Of a DNA stretch of 64,000 nt, positions 22,875 through 32,002 are shown piece by piece; the first letter of the stretch is position 1; the number at the start of each line of letters is the position of its first letter. The position numbers and the translations under genes were made by a program. The notes under the pieces are model-generated. The model saw nothing but the letters and a program-made list of their open reading frames with translations. It was not told where the DNA came from and did not search any database. This DNA comes from Dickeya fangzhongdai. GTDB taxonomy: Bacteria > Pseudomonadota > Gammaproteobacteria > Enterobacterales > Enterobacteriaceae. The stretch is from contig NZ_CP025003.1 in the NCBI RefSeq assembly GCF_002812485.1, forward strand, positions 372,001 to 436,000, read 5' to 3'.

Positions 22875-23615
22875 TTACTGGTCCAGTTTGAAGCCTTGCT
22901 GTAACAGCGCAGGCAGGACATGGGGGTAATAGACGTATTGATAGTAGCTGGCGGTATTGCTGCCCCAGGCTTCGCCATCGCTGCGTCCTGTTTGCTTCCA
23001 GTGGTTAATCAGGGTGTTGTTATATTGTTCGATCGCTGCTGCCAGAGGTTCGGTGCGGTAAACCTCGTCGTGGCGGAACGTATTCAGCGGCAGGCGCGGT
23101 TTCTGGTACGCCGGTTGGTCTACATAGCCTAGCGCCAATCCAACGACCGGGAATGTCAGCGGCGGCAGTTCCAGCAGGTCGATCATACCCTGTGGATTAC
23201 GGCGCACGCCGCCGATTGGCACAATACCGAGGCCAAAGGCGTGGGCGGCGGTGATCAGAGTACCCAGCGCGATGCCGACATCGGTGGAGCCGGAAACGAT
23301 GCTCTCGACGCTCTCGTTGGCGTGCTGTTCTTTGCCGCTCATGGCAATGCCGGCCGCGGTTTTGTGCATGTCCAGAACCAGTGTCAGGAAGACCGGAGCC
23401 TGGGCGATCCAGGGCTGTCCTCCCGCCAGTTCGGCGATGCGGGCGCGCCGGGCCGGGTCACGGGTTACTACGATGGAAACCTGCTGCGAATTCACCGACG
23501 TCGGCGCCAGACGCGCGGCCTCGATAATGGTGGATAGCACCTCTTCCGGAATCGGTTTGTCCAGATAGCTGCGCTCGCTGCGATGATGAGTGAGTAACTC
23601 AATGGTTTGATTCAT
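22875..23615 (-). CDS. NfsA-like FMN-dependent NADPH nitroreductase
   Basis: The 246-residue protein has the nitroreductase fold: HHRSERSYLDKPIPEEVLST near the N-terminus, APTSVNSQQVSIVVTRDPA for FMN binding, and the NfsA-type HAFGLGIVPIGGVRRNP followed by LALGYVDQPAYQKPRLP. It probably reduces nitro or quinone compounds by two electrons using NADPH. In E. coli yqhC and yqhD are adjacent; here this gene sits between them as the first gene of the yqhD transcript, divergent from yqhC, which suggests recruitment to the same aldehyde or electrophile response. Confidence 0.85.
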   Translation of the reverse strand: MNQTIELLTHHRSERSYLDKPIPEEVLSTIIEAARLAPTSVNSQQVSIVVTRDPARRARIAELAGGQPWIAQAPVFLTLVLDMHKTAAGIAMSGKEQHANESVESIVSGSTDVGIALGTLITAAHAFGLGIVPIGGVRRNPQGMIDLLELPPLTFPVVGLALGYVDQPAYQKPRLPLNTFRHDEVYRTEPLAAAIEQYNNTLINHWKQTGRSDGEAWGSNTASYYQYVYYPHVLPALLQQGFKLDQ

Positions 23616-23826
23616 GGGGATTCCTTGTCATGCACGGCCGAGCCATTACGTGATGGCTGGTGGAACGGCGTACATTAATGTGGATTTTATTCTCGGCTTC
23701 TCCCGGTGTTCCGGCAATGCTCATTTCTCGCTATGTATTGCCTGTTTCTGCAAAGCTTAGGAGAAAAGGGTGATTCTATCGCACATATATGTCACTTTAT
23801 TTCCGTTGTCAGTAAGAGATGAATAT
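23616..23826. promoter_or_regulatory. Divergent yqhC / nitroreductase-yqhD promoter region
   Basis: The 211-base divergent gap should contain the promoters for yqhC and for the nitroreductase-yqhD transcript, and by analogy with E. coli the YqhC-binding site. It is AT-rich around 23670-23830. No operator could be assigned with confidence. Confidence 0.4.
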
Positions 23827-24741
23827 ATGCAAAGTCCTAGCCCACGCCAGCGTTTGGTCAATCTGGCGATGCTGCACACCGCCGGCAATGGCGTCAGTCA
23901 GACCCCGATTCCGCAGGTCAAGGTGATTTACATCGACCGCCACGGCGCGCGGGCGCCGGTGCTGTACGACCCTCGTATCGTGATCGTTTTTCAGGGTCAC
24001 AAGGTGGGGTATCTGGGAGACAAGGTCTTCCAGTATGACCCGGACAACTACCTGCTGATGACGGTGCCGCTGCCGTTCGAGTGCGAAAGTTTCGCCAGCC
24101 CGGAAAATCCGCTGGTCGGCATTTCCATCCGGGTGGATATCCCGATTCTGCAAGATCTGTTGATCGAGATGGGGGATGACGGCTGCGGCGAGAAACGACG
24201 TGCCGATAGCGCCGGCATCAACAGCGTGCCGCTTAACGAGGCCATCCTGTGTGCGACGGAGCGATTGCTGGAGGCGATGGCGAACACCCGCGACGCCAGG
24301 GTGCTGGGGCCGTGGATTGTGCGTGAAATTCTCTACCATGTGCTGTGCGGACCCTGCGGCGATTCGTTACAGGCGCTGATGAACCGCTACAGCCATTTCA
24401 GCCAGATTGCCCGCGCGCTGCGCTATATCGAAAACCATTACGCGGACAACCTGAGCGTGGAGCGGCTGGCAATGGAAGTGAACATGAGCGTGTCGGCGTT
24501 TCACCATAACTTTAAGGCGGTGACCAACACCTCGCCCGTGCAGTACCTGAAGTCCTACCGGCTGCACAAGGCGCGTTTGTTGATGGTGCATGACGGGCTG
24601 AAAGCCAATGCGGCCTCCATGCAGGTGGGGTACGAAAGTTCTTCGCAGTTCAGCCGGGAATTCAAGCGCTTCTTTGGCGTTACGCCAGGCGATGAAGTCG
24701 CCAGACTGCGTTCGGGGTCAGGGGTGGTGGAGAGCAGTTGA
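23827..24741 (+). CDS. yqhC: AraC-family regulator YqhC
   Basis: The start at 23827 ([17 protein letters not shown]) follows an AAGAGAT ribosome-binding site; the frame opens 19 codons earlier. The 304-residue protein has an N-terminal cupin-like AraC_N domain ([20 protein letters not shown]) and a C-terminal double helix-turn-helix ([20 protein letters not shown], then [20 protein letters not shown]). E. coli YqhC activates yqhD and dkgA in response to aldehydes. The divergent position supports the same role here. Confidence 0.9.
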   Translation: MQSPSPRQRLVNLAMLHTAGNGVSQTPIPQVKVIYIDRHGARAPVLYDPRIVIVFQGHKVGYLGDKVFQYDPDNYLLMTVPLPFECESFASPENPLVGISIRVDIPILQDLLIEMGDDGCGEKRRADSAGINSVPLNEAILCATERLLEAMANTRDARVLGPWIVREILYHVLCGPCGDSLQALMNRYSHFSQIARALRYIENHYADNLSVERLAMEVNMSVSAFHHNFKAVTNTSPVQYLKSYRLHKARLLMVHDGLKANAASMQVGYESSSQFSREFKRFFGVTPGDEVARLRSGSGVVESS

Positions 24742-24806
24742 ACCGCGCATGAACCGCATATCGATTATCCGGCGGCGCGTGTTTGCTCCGCCGGTAATTG
24801 TATTTC

Positions 24807-25466
24807 TCAGGCCATCGCCCGTTTTTTACGCCACAACACCAGCAGCATCCCCACCAGCCCGCTGAACAACAACACCAGCGGCAGAATGCACAGCGCGGTC
24901 ATGACCTGATCTTCATAGCGTTTGACCAGCGGAATCTGGCTGAGAGCGTAGCCCAGCGTGACGATACCGGTGACCCACAGAAAACCGCTCAACCAGTTGA
25001 AAATCTGAAAGCGGGTGCTGCTCAGTCCGGACACCCCGGCAATGGTCGGCAACAAGGTCCGCACGAACGCCAGAAAACGACCAATCAGCAGCGCTGCCAG
25101 CCCATGCTGGTGGAACAGGTTGTGGGTGCGTTGATGATAGTGAGCCGGCAACTGATGCAGCCATTTCTTCACCAGCCGGGTATCGCCCAGCCAGCGCCCT
25201 TGCAGGTAACTCAGCCAGCAGCCGAGGCTGGCGGCCACGGTCAACAGCACCATAGTGGGAATAAAGCTCATCACGCCTTTGGCGATCATGGCGCCGGTCA
25301 GCAGCAACAGGCTGTCGCCGGGCAGAAAGGAGGCGGGCAGCAAACCGTTTTCCAGAAACAGGGTGGTGAAAAGCACGCCATAAATGACCCATACCACACG
25401 TGGATCGGCCAGCGCGCTGAAGTCTTGTTGCCACAGCGCCTGAATAATTTCATGAACAACACTCAT
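24807..25466 (-). CDS. yghB: DedA-family membrane protein YghB
   Basis: The start at 25466 ([20 protein letters not shown]) gives 219 residues, the E. coli YghB length. It has the DedA signature: the re-entrant [20 protein letters not shown], and [20 protein letters not shown] with its conserved Arg. Four or five membrane segments are visible. DedA proteins act in lipid-carrier (undecaprenyl phosphate) recycling and membrane-potential homeostasis. It is separated from metC by the 147-bp palindromic element. Confidence 0.92.
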   Translation of the reverse strand: MSVVHEIIQALWQQDFSALADPRVVWVIYGVLFTTLFLENGLLPASFLPGDSLLLLTGAMIAKGVMSFIPTMVLLTVAASLGCWLSYLQGRWLGDTRLVKKWLHQLPAHYHQRTHNLFHQHGLAALLIGRFLAFVRTLLPTIAGVSGLSSTRFQIFNWLSGFLWVTGIVTLGYALSQIPLVKRYEDQVMTALCILPLVLLFSGLVGMLLVLWRKKRAMA

Positions 25467-25522
25467 ATCGCATCCTGTCTGGTTTGCTATAACCCCTGAA
25501 GCCGCGTAAATACGCCGCACTA

Positions 25523-25669
25523 AGAGCCTATCCCAATAGGGCTATTTTACTTGCCATTTTGGACCTGGGCAGTGCTCGAACTCCTCACGTACTACGTGTA
25601 CGCTCCGGGTTCTGCGCGCTGTCCGCGTCCAAACTGGCTGCGCCAATGACGCCTATTGGGATAGGCTCT
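25523..25669. mobile_element. MITE-like palindromic element (147 bp, family B)
   Basis: Perfect 18-bp terminal inverted repeats, AGAGCCTATCCCAATAGG (25523-25540) and its complement (25652-25669), enclose a non-coding interior that contains a second palindrome (ACGTACTACGTGTACG region). TAA flanks both ends, compatible with a short target duplication. No transposase is encoded, so any movement was in trans. A decayed half-copy lies at 8927-8952. Confidence 0.75.
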
Positions 25670-25797
25670 AAGCCTGAAAAGACGAGCATCAGGATAGGGT
25701 AAAAAAGGTAAACGTATTATCATCATTGTTACTGTTCATCATATACGCTTTGCCTCACTTACCACAGCGGCATCAGGGGGCCGGAGGGATAGTGGCG

Positions 25798-26991
25798 TCA
25801 CATTTCCCGCAATCTCCTGAAGCCGGTTTCCAAATCGGCGATCAAATCGTCGCAATCTTCCAGGCCGATGTGCAGCCGTACCAGCGTACCGGTAAAGTCG
25901 ACGCCGCCTGCCGGGCGAATCGCCGCCAGTTCTTCCGGCTGATTAGCCAGAATCAGCGATTCGAAACCGCCCCAGGAATAGGCCATGCGGAAGTGGCTAA
26001 AATGGTCGAGATAATGGGCCAGTTGCTCGCGGTTTAGCTTCTCTTTCAGCACGAATGAGAACAGGCCGTTGGCGCCGCTGAAATCCCGCACGAAGAATTC
26101 ATGCCCTTTGCAACCGGGCAGCGCCGGGTGGTTGACCGTCGCCACTTCCGGGCGTTCCGCCAGCCAGCGCGCCACGCGCAAGCCGTTTTCCTGATGCTGC
26201 TGCAACCTGACGCCGAGCGTCCGCAGCCCGCGGCTGGCCATGTAGGCGCTGTCGGCGTCGGCCATTTGCCCCATCAGGTAGGACTGCTCGCGCAGTTGAT
26301 CCCAGCAGCGCGCGTTGGCGACGGCGGTGCCAATCATGACATCGGAGTGACCAGTGATGTATTTGGTGCCGGACTGAATCGAAATATCTACGCCAAGATC
26401 AAGCGGCCGGAACAGCACGCCGGCCGCCCAGGTGTTGTCGATCATGATGACGATATCCGGGTTAACGCGGCGCACGGCGGCGACAATCGCCGGAACGTCC
26501 TGTACTTCCATGGTGATGGAACCGGGAGATTCCAGAAACACGACCCGGGTATTGGGTTGGATTAGACTGGCGATGTCGCCGCCGATCATCGGATCGAAAA
26601 AGGTGGTGCTGATGTTCATTTTGTTCAGCACTTTGTTACAAAAATCCTGCGTCGGTTCATAGGCGGAACCCGTGACCAACAGGTGATCGCCCGCCGAGAT
26701 AAACGATACGATGGCGTTGGCGGTGGCCGCGGCGCCGCAGGGGTAAAGCGCACAGCCCGCGCCGCCTTCCAGTTCGGTCATGGCGTCCTGAAAAGCGAAG
26801 TGGGTCAGGGTGCCGCGGCGACCGTAAAACAGCGCGCCTTTGGCGCGGTTGATGGTAGCGTGTTTCTTGTCCTGCACGCTGTCGAATACCAGCGAAGAGG
26901 CGCGCTGAATCACCGGGTTTACCGCCCCCTGGGTCACTCTTTTGCTGCGCCCGGCGGCCACCAGCGCGGTGGCGATTTTTTTACTCGTCAT
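25798..26991 (-). CDS. metC: Cystathionine beta-lyase
   Basis: The 397-residue PLP enzyme of the Cys/Met-metabolism family has [23 protein letters not shown], the cofactor loop [12 protein letters not shown] and the Schiff-base lysine in [18 protein letters not shown]. It cleaves cystathionine to homocysteine, pyruvate and ammonia in methionine synthesis. It is divergent from exbB, as in E. coli. No convincing tandem MetJ boxes were seen upstream of it, though methionine repression is usual. Confidence 0.94.
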   Translation of the reverse strand: MTSKKIATALVAAGRSKRVTQGAVNPVIQRASSLVFDSVQDKKHATINRAKGALFYGRRGTLTHFAFQDAMTELEGGAGCALYPCGAAATANAIVSFISAGDHLLVTGSAYEPTQDFCNKVLNKMNISTTFFDPMIGGDIASLIQPNTRVVFLESPGSITMEVQDVPAIVAAVRRVNPDIVIMIDNTWAAGVLFRPLDLGVDISIQSGTKYITGHSDVMIGTAVANARCWDQLREQSYLMGQMADADSAYMASRGLRTLGVRLQQHQENGLRVARWLAERPEVATVNHPALPGCKGHEFFVRDFSGANGLFSFVLKEKLNREQLAHYLDHFSHFRMAYSWGGFESLILANQPEELAAIRPAGGVDFTGTLVRLHIGLEDCDDLIADLETGFRRLREM

Positions 26992-27163
26992 ACGGCATCA
27001 CCTGTAGCTCAAACATTCCTTGCGTCTATTCCCGTACGTTATCACGGCTGGGATGACAGGGGGGCGGCTTTTCTTATCAAGATGAATATGTCGTTGATGC
27101 GATGCAGCGAATGTGCCGGGAAACGGCGCGTTAGAGGTAAAGCGTGCAGCAAAATGCGTAAAT

Positions 27164-27182
27164 AATAATGAGAACGACTATC
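27164..27182. promoter_or_regulatory. Fur box upstream of exbBD
   Basis: AATAATGAGAACGACTATC matches the 19-bp Fur consensus at 14 of 19 positions. It lies 70 bases upstream of the exbB start in the metC-exbB divergent region, where iron control of exbBD is established in enterobacteria. Confidence 0.65.
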
Positions 27183-27252
27183 AATTAATTCTGGGTTTGG
27201 TATCATTTTCGCCAGATTAAAGTGGCATGAAAATGATTGGTGGAGGCACAGC

Positions 27253-28188
27253 GTGTATACGGCTGACAAGAATATTAACCAACGGGGATCATCAGTCTGG
27301 CGTAAGTCCGGCCGTGTGTTCGGGGGCTTTACTCATCGTCTGATGGCGTTCGCGTTGCTGGGCATGGCAGGCGGCGCATTGGCCGCGCCGACGTCGGCGC
27401 CGATCGCGACCGGCACGGCAGCGGCGACGGTTGCTCCGTCCGCGCCGCCGGGAGCCGTCAGCAGCCTGATGAGCACGGATCTGTCCGTCTGGGGAATGTA
27501 TCAGCACGCTGACGTGGTGGTAAAAACGGTGATGATCGGCCTGTTGCTGGCATCCGTGGTTACCTGGGCGATCTTCTTCGGCAAGAGCGCCAGCCTGATG
27601 AGCGCCAAAAAGCGCATCCGTCGAGAGTATCAGGCGTTGGACGATGCCCGCTCGCTGGATGACGCGTCGGATATCGCCGGCGTGTTCAAGCCGGGCAGCG
27701 TTTCGCTGCAACTGCTGGCGGATGCCCGCAATGAGCAGGAGCTGTCCGAACGTTCCGACGACAATAACGGCATCAAAGAGCGCACCGCGTTTCGTTTTGA
27801 ACGCCGGGTGGCGGCTACCGGGCGTCAGATGGGGCGCGGCACCGGTTATCTGGCGACGGTGGGCGCTATCGCGCCGTTTATCGGTCTGTTCGGTACCGTC
27901 TGGGGCATCATGAACAGCTTTATCGGCATCGCCCAGTCGCAGACCACCAATCTGGCGGTGGTGGCGCCGGGTATCGCCGAAGCGCTGCTGGCGACGGCCG
28001 TCGGTCTGGTCGCGGCGATTCCGGCGGTGGTGATCTATAACGTGTTCGCGCGCTGGACGGCCAGCTACAAGGCGATAGTAGGCGATGTGGCCGCGCAGAT
28101 TCTGCTGTTGCAGAGCCGCGATCTGGATATTGCAGCCAGTACCGGCAACGCCTCTTCTTCACCGGCGCAGAAACTGCGGGTAGGGTAA
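27253..28188 (+). CDS. exbB: TonB-system proton channel subunit ExbB (extended N-terminus)
   Basis: The best start is a GTG at 27253 preceded by GGAGG. The 311-residue product has about 65 residues more than E. coli ExbB before the homologous MSTDLSVWGMYQHADVVV. This extension contains a hydrophobic signal-like segment (LMAFALLGMAGGALA) and an Ala/Pro/Thr-rich stretch, and so resembles the long, signal-peptide-bearing ExbB class. The core has the three membrane helices and VGAIAPFIGLFGTVWGIMNS, NLAVVAPGIAEALLATAVGL. With ExbD it powers TonB-dependent uptake. An internal start near 27467 is an alternative. Confidence 0.93.
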   Translation: MYTADKNINQRGSSVWRKSGRVFGGFTHRLMAFALLGMAGGALAAPTSAPIATGTAAATVAPSAPPGAVSSLMSTDLSVWGMYQHADVVVKTVMIGLLLASVVTWAIFFGKSASLMSAKKRIRREYQALDDARSLDDASDIAGVFKPGSVSLQLLADARNEQELSERSDDNNGIKERTAFRFERRVAATGRQMGRGTGYLATVGAIAPFIGLFGTVWGIMNSFIGIAQSQTTNLAVVAPGIAEALLATAVGLVAAIPAVVIYNVFARWTASYKAIVGDVAAQILLLQSRDLDIAASTGNASSSPAQKLRVG

Positions 28189-28192
28189 GTCG

Positions 28193-28612
28193 ATGGCGAT
28201 GCATCTGAACGACGGGCAGAGTGAAAACGGTGAAATGCATGACATCAACGTGACGCCGTTTATCGACGTTATGCTGGTGCTGCTGATCATCTTCATGGTG
28301 GCGGCGCCGCTGGCGACGGTGGATGTGCGGGTCAACCTGCCGGCCTCCAGCGCCACGCCGCAGCCGCGCCCGGAAAAACCGGTGTTCCTGACGGTGAAGG
28401 CCGATAAACAGCTCTATCTGGGCGACGATGCGATCACCGAAGCGACGCTGGCTCAGGCGCTGGAAGCCAAAACCCTGGGCAATAAAGACACCACCATTTT
28501 CTTTCAGGCAGACAAGAGTGTGGATTATGAAACCCTGATGCGGGTGATGGATTCGCTGCGTGAGTCGGGCTATCTCAAAATTGGCCTGATGGGCGCGGAG
28601 AAAGCACGCTGA
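28193..28612 (+). CDS. exbD: TonB-system proton channel subunit ExbD
   Basis: The 139-residue protein has a short cytosolic N-terminus, one membrane helix containing the essential Asp (VTPFIDVMLVLLIIFMVAAP) and a periplasmic domain. It follows exbB by four bases, so the pair is one operon. It couples proton flow to TonB for siderophore and vitamin uptake. A strong intrinsic terminator follows. Confidence 0.95.
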   Translation: MAMHLNDGQSENGEMHDINVTPFIDVMLVLLIIFMVAAPLATVDVRVNLPASSATPQPRPEKPVFLTVKADKQLYLGDDAITEATLAQALEAKTLGNKDTTIFFQADKSVDYETLMRVMDSLRESGYLKIGLMGAEKAR

Positions 28613-28635
28613 GTCGCGGTTTGCTGCCTGCACTG

Positions 28636-28662
28636 AACCACCGCTCCGGCGGTGGTTTTTTT
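28636..28662 (+). terminator. Intrinsic terminator of exbBD
   Basis: ACCACCGC pairs with GCGGTGGT around a TCCG-type loop and is followed by seven Ts. It begins about 24 bases after the exbD stop. Confidence 0.85.
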
Positions 28663-28742
28663 ATGGGCGTCTGGTTTTTTGCACGCTGCCGCGAATAAAC
28701 CGAGAGAGCTGGCGGCGCCTGACGGATTCTTGCGGCTTTCAA

Positions 28743-29399
28743 CTATTGTTCAATCACGATTATTCCAAGACGCTCCATCAACGTATTTATCTGATAATTA
28801 TCTAACTTCACGCCTTCGAGGTTTGTCGAGCGCACATCAAGCTCCCCCAATTCTGAGTTGATTAAATCGCATTGCGTAAAGTCGGCGGAACGCCAGTCAA
28901 AAGAAGTAAACTCTCCCCCTGATAAATCGGAGCCGACAAAGCTGGCGCCGTTGACATTCGCGCCCGTCCAGCGGTTTTCCCAAAGCTCACACTTTTCCAG
29001 TATGACGCCCGACAGGTTGGCGTAACTTAAATTTGATTTCGTGATGTAGGCGCTGCAAAACCATGTGCGGGCGGTAATCCTGTTCATGAAGCTGGCGTCC
29101 CGGAAGTCAGCGCCCTGCGCCCGGCAGTCGCGTATTTCAATGCCCAGAGCCTTCACCGAGCGGAAATTGCACAGCGACAAATCACAGTTTTTAAAGCTGG
29201 CGTCTTTCAATGTCGCTCTATAAAAATTACAGCCCATTTGGCTTTCTTGATCGAAAAACTGGCAGTCCAAAAACTGAGTATCAGTTAAATCGCAGCCGGC
29301 AAAGTCGCAATTATGGAATTTACAGTTTTCGACGCGCTGATGGGTGAAGCGATCCGCACTAAACTTTTGCTCTTCAAAGGTCTGGGCATTCATTATCAT
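28743..29399 (-). CDS. Qnr-type pentapeptide-repeat protein
   Basis: The 218-residue protein is built from pentapeptide repeats (A/C-D/N-L/F-X-X), such as CKFHNCDFAGCDLTDTQFLD and NLSYANLSGVILEKCELWEN, which fold into a right-handed beta helix mimicking DNA. Blocks FRSVKALGIEIRDCRAQGAD, RTWFCSAYITKSNLSYANLS, FDWRSADFTQCDLINSELGE and LEGVKLDNYQINTLMERLGI closely follow QnrB/QnrD proteins, including the C-terminal dimerisation helix. Qnr proteins protect gyrase and topoisomerase IV from quinolones. There are no flanking IS or integron sequences, so it looks like a resident chromosomal homologue. The start may be at 29399 or 29393. Confidence 0.85.
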   Translation of the reverse strand: MIMNAQTFEEQKFSADRFTHQRVENCKFHNCDFAGCDLTDTQFLDCQFFDQESQMGCNFYRATLKDASFKNCDLSLCNFRSVKALGIEIRDCRAQGADFRDASFMNRITARTWFCSAYITKSNLSYANLSGVILEKCELWENRWTGANVNGASFVGSDLSGGEFTSFDWRSADFTQCDLINSELGELDVRSTNLEGVKLDNYQINTLMERLGIIVIEQ

Positions 29400-29401
29400 A
29401 C

Positions 29402-29417
29402 CTGTAAATATAACCAG
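29402..29417 (-). promoter_or_regulatory. Candidate LexA box of the qnr-like gene
   Basis: On the minus strand CTGGTTATATTTACAG fits CTG(T)-N8-ACAG with one mismatch in the eight conserved bases. It ends two bases before the first possible start codon. QnrB genes are known to be SOS-controlled through LexA, so the position is meaningful, but one half-site is imperfect. Confidence 0.45.
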
Positions 29418-29520
29418 TTGTCGGTTATCTTACCGGTCGCCAGCCTCGCAAGCTACTTTTTGTCGCGCTTCTCTTTTTGTCACGCTATCTCTTCAGTGAG
29501 GTCTTCCAGATGCATCGCCT

Positions 29521-30561
29521 TCAGGCGCGGGAGTCCGGGTGACGCCAGTGCAGGCGGGTCGGCACATACACGCGGCTTTCCTGCAACGGCTGCCCTTCAA
29601 TCAGCGCGTTGATCATCCCGAAGCTGTTGCGCGCCAGCGTCTCGCAATCCTGCGCCACGGTATCGATCTTCATCGGCAGGCAATCAAACAGGTAGTGATC
29701 GTCAAAACTGCACAGCCGCATGTCGCAGTCCATCAGGTTGTGCTGGTTCAGGTAGCGCAGCACCCCTTCCAGCAGGCCGCAGGCGGCGGTAAACAGCGCC
29801 CTGGGCGGGCGGCCGAGGCGGGCGCACAGTTGGGCGAACATCTCGTAACCGGCGCTGGAATGATAGTTGCCGTGGATAATCCATTCCGGGCGGCACTCGA
29901 CGCCGGCGCGCTCCAGCCCGAGCTGAAAACCGGCCAATCGATCGCGGGTGGGGGAAATGCGCGGCTGACCGCCGATGAAATAGAATTCGTCCGGATGCTG
30001 ACGGGCGATGTTTTCCACCAGCGTGGCGGTCGATTCCACCGCCTCGGAGACCACCATCGGCAGGTCGGACTCGCCGATCACCCGGTCGAACTGCAATACC
30101 GGCAACTGCTGGTTAATCTTCTGGTATTCGACATCGCTCAGCATGCTGGACGCGACGATCAGGCCATCCACCTGACGCTGAATCAAGCTGTTGACCGCCA
30201 TCATTTCCTGGCTGGCGTTCTCATCGGTACAGGCAATCAGCAATTGCAACCCGGCTTCCCGACACAGGCACTCCAGTTCGCGGGAGATCACCGCAAAACC
30301 GTAGTTGGTCATTTCCGGCACCACCAGCCCCAGCGTGTTGCTGCGGCTGGAGCGCAAAGAGCGGGCGTGGATGCTGGGTTGATAGCGTTGCTGCTGCGCC
30401 AGCGCCAGCACCCGGTCACGGGTTTCGTCCGAAACGCGGAACTCTTTGCTGCGGCCATTGAGAACCAGACTGGCGGTGGATTTGGATACTCCCGCCAGTC
30501 GTGCGATGTCGCTGATTGTGACGCGTTTGGTCTGTTTCACCGTGGTATCTTTAGAGAACAA
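29521..30561 (-). CDS. scrR: LacI-family sucrose operon repressor ScrR
   Basis: The protein has the LacI DNA-binding headpiece ([20 protein letters not shown]) and the hinge [20 protein letters not shown], followed by a periplasmic-binding-protein-like sensor domain ([35 protein letters not shown]). The open frame begins at a TTG (30561); a GTG at 30540 giving [13 protein letters not shown] would match other ScrR proteins better, so the true start is one of these two. It represses scrK and scrYAB and responds to fructose or fructose 1-phosphate. It lies 28 bases after scrB. Confidence 0.92.
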   Translation of the reverse strand: MFSKDTTVKQTKRVTISDIARLAGVSKSTASLVLNGRSKEFRVSDETRDRVLALAQQQRYQPSIHARSLRSSRSNTLGLVVPEMTNYGFAVISRELECLCREAGLQLLIACTDENASQEMMAVNSLIQRQVDGLIVASSMLSDVEYQKINQQLPVLQFDRVIGESDLPMVVSEAVESTATLVENIARQHPDEFYFIGGQPRISPTRDRLAGFQLGLERAGVECRPEWIIHGNYHSSAGYEMFAQLCARLGRPPRALFTAACGLLEGVLRYLNQHNLMDCDMRLCSFDDHYLFDCLPMKIDTVAQDCETLARNSFGMINALIEGQPLQESRVYVPTRLHWRHPDSRA

Positions 30562-30589
30562 TGTGCCTTTAATGGCATGAAAAGGAACC

Positions 30590-32002
30590 TTATTCTATCA
30601 CGCACGGTGCCAACAGCCAGTGTTGCAACGTGATGCGACCCGAGCCGCTGAAGCTGACCATGGCGTCGCTGGTGGGGAAATAGCGTGATGACATCACCGC
30701 CTGCCCGTGGTTGATAAAAATTTCCACGCTGGAGCGGTCGCACAGAATCTGCAAGTGGTGCAGCGGGCCGTCATGCCAGTAACGGTGTTCCGGCTCGTTG
30801 GTGCGGCGATTGCGACGGCTCAGGGTCAGGCGTTCGCCGTCCCAGCACAGCACCATCACCCCGGCGAAGTTGATCTGAAATTCACCCTGTGTGTCCAGCA
30901 TGAGTTCCGCGCTGCTGGCGGGCAGCGCGGGCGCGTAGTTAGCGACGCCCTGCCACAGATGTTCCAGATGACGCAGGCTTTGCAGCTCGCGCGCCGGTTG
31001 CTGATAAACCCGATCATCGCGCAGCGTCAGTTCGCGCGGGCAGGTCATGGTATGGATCCAGCCGTGCGTGATTGTCGGTTGAAAGAATTCGTCCTGATCC
31101 GGCACGCCCATCCAGCCGAACAGCAGACGGCGGCCATCTTCGCTCTGCGTGGTTTGCGGTGCGTAAAATTCGAAGCCCAGATCCAGTTCGTGGAACGCCT
31201 GATGGGGGAAACTGCCGTTGTCGTAGTCGAGCGAACCGATGAAATAACCGGACTGATGGGTATTCAGGTAGCGCTCTTCTTCGGCTGGCAGCCCTTGCGG
31301 ACAGCAGATCAACACCTCATGGTTTTCTAGTGCGAACAGGTCCGGGCATTCCCACATGTAACCGAAATCGCCCAGCCCGTTGAGGCGGGAGCCGGCGATT
31401 TCACCCAGAGAATGCCATTGCAGCAGGTCGGATGACCGATACAGCAGCACTTTGCCCTGTAAATCCACATCCTGTGCGCCCAGCACCATGTACCAGTTGT
31501 CCTGATGACGCCAGACCTTCGGGTCGCGGACGTGGCCGGTGTACCCTTCCGGCAATGACAGCACCGGGCCGACCTTGTCGAATTCGCCGTCGTCGTTGGC
31601 GCGCGCCAGGCACTGATACGCGGTGCGTGAGCCGTCGTCGTATTTCACGTTGCCGGTATAAATCAGCGCCAGAGCGTCGTTGTCCACCACGGCGGAGCCA
31701 GAGTAGCAGCCGTGGCTTTCATAGCTTTCTGATGGCACCAGCGCCACCGGTTCGTGACGCCAGTGCACCAGATCGGCGGAGCTCCAGTGCCCCCAGAACT
31801 TGGCGCCGTGGGCGCAGGCCTGCGGATTCCACTGATAAAACAGATGGTAACGCCCCTTATGCTGCACGAAGCCATTCGGATCGTTCAGCAGCCCGACCAG
31901 CGGCGACAGGTGCCACTGCGGACGATGCGGGTCATAGGTTTGCCGTGACGGTCCGGACATCAGGGCGTAGGCCATGCGTTTTAACAGATGGATTTCCTTC
32001 AT
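30590..32002 (-). CDS. scrB: Sucrose-6-phosphate hydrolase (GH32 invertase)
   Basis: The 470-residue GH32 enzyme has the nucleophile motif LLNDPNG (Asp41), the transition-state stabiliser HVRDPKVW and the acid/base glutamate in WECPDLF, all in the expected order within a five-bladed propeller followed by a C-terminal beta-sandwich. It splits sucrose 6-phosphate, made by ScrA, into glucose 6-phosphate and fructose. Its ATG overlaps the scrA stop (TAATG), showing translational coupling. Confidence 0.96.
   Translation of the reverse strand: MKEIHLLKRMAYALMSGPSRQTYDPHRPQWHLSPLVGLLNDPNGFVQHKGRYHLFYQWNPQACAHGAKFWGHWSSADLVHWRHEPVALVPSESYESHGCYSGSAVVDNDALALIYTGNVKYDDGSRTAYQCLARANDDGEFDKVGPVLSLPEGYTGHVRDPKVWRHQDNWYMVLGAQDVDLQGKVLLYRSSDLLQWHSLGEIAGSRLNGLGDFGYMWECPDLFALENHEVLICCPQGLPAEEERYLNTHQSGYFIGSLDYDNGSFPHQAFHELDLGFEFYAPQTTQSEDGRRLLFGWMGVPDQDEFFQPTITHGWIHTMTCPRELTLRDDRVYQQPARELQSLRHLEHLWQGVANYAPALPASSAELMLDTQGEFQINFAGVMVLCWDGERLTLSRRNRRTNEPEHRYWHDGPLHHLQILCDRSSVEIFINHGQAVMSSRYFPTSDAMVSFSGSGRITLQHWLLAPCVIE

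Noticed and set aside
28743..29399. Qnr-like gene as a recently acquired plasmid resistance gene
   Set aside because: No IS, integron or transposon ends flank it and it sits between exbD and the scr operon with compatible composition; a resident homologue is more likely.
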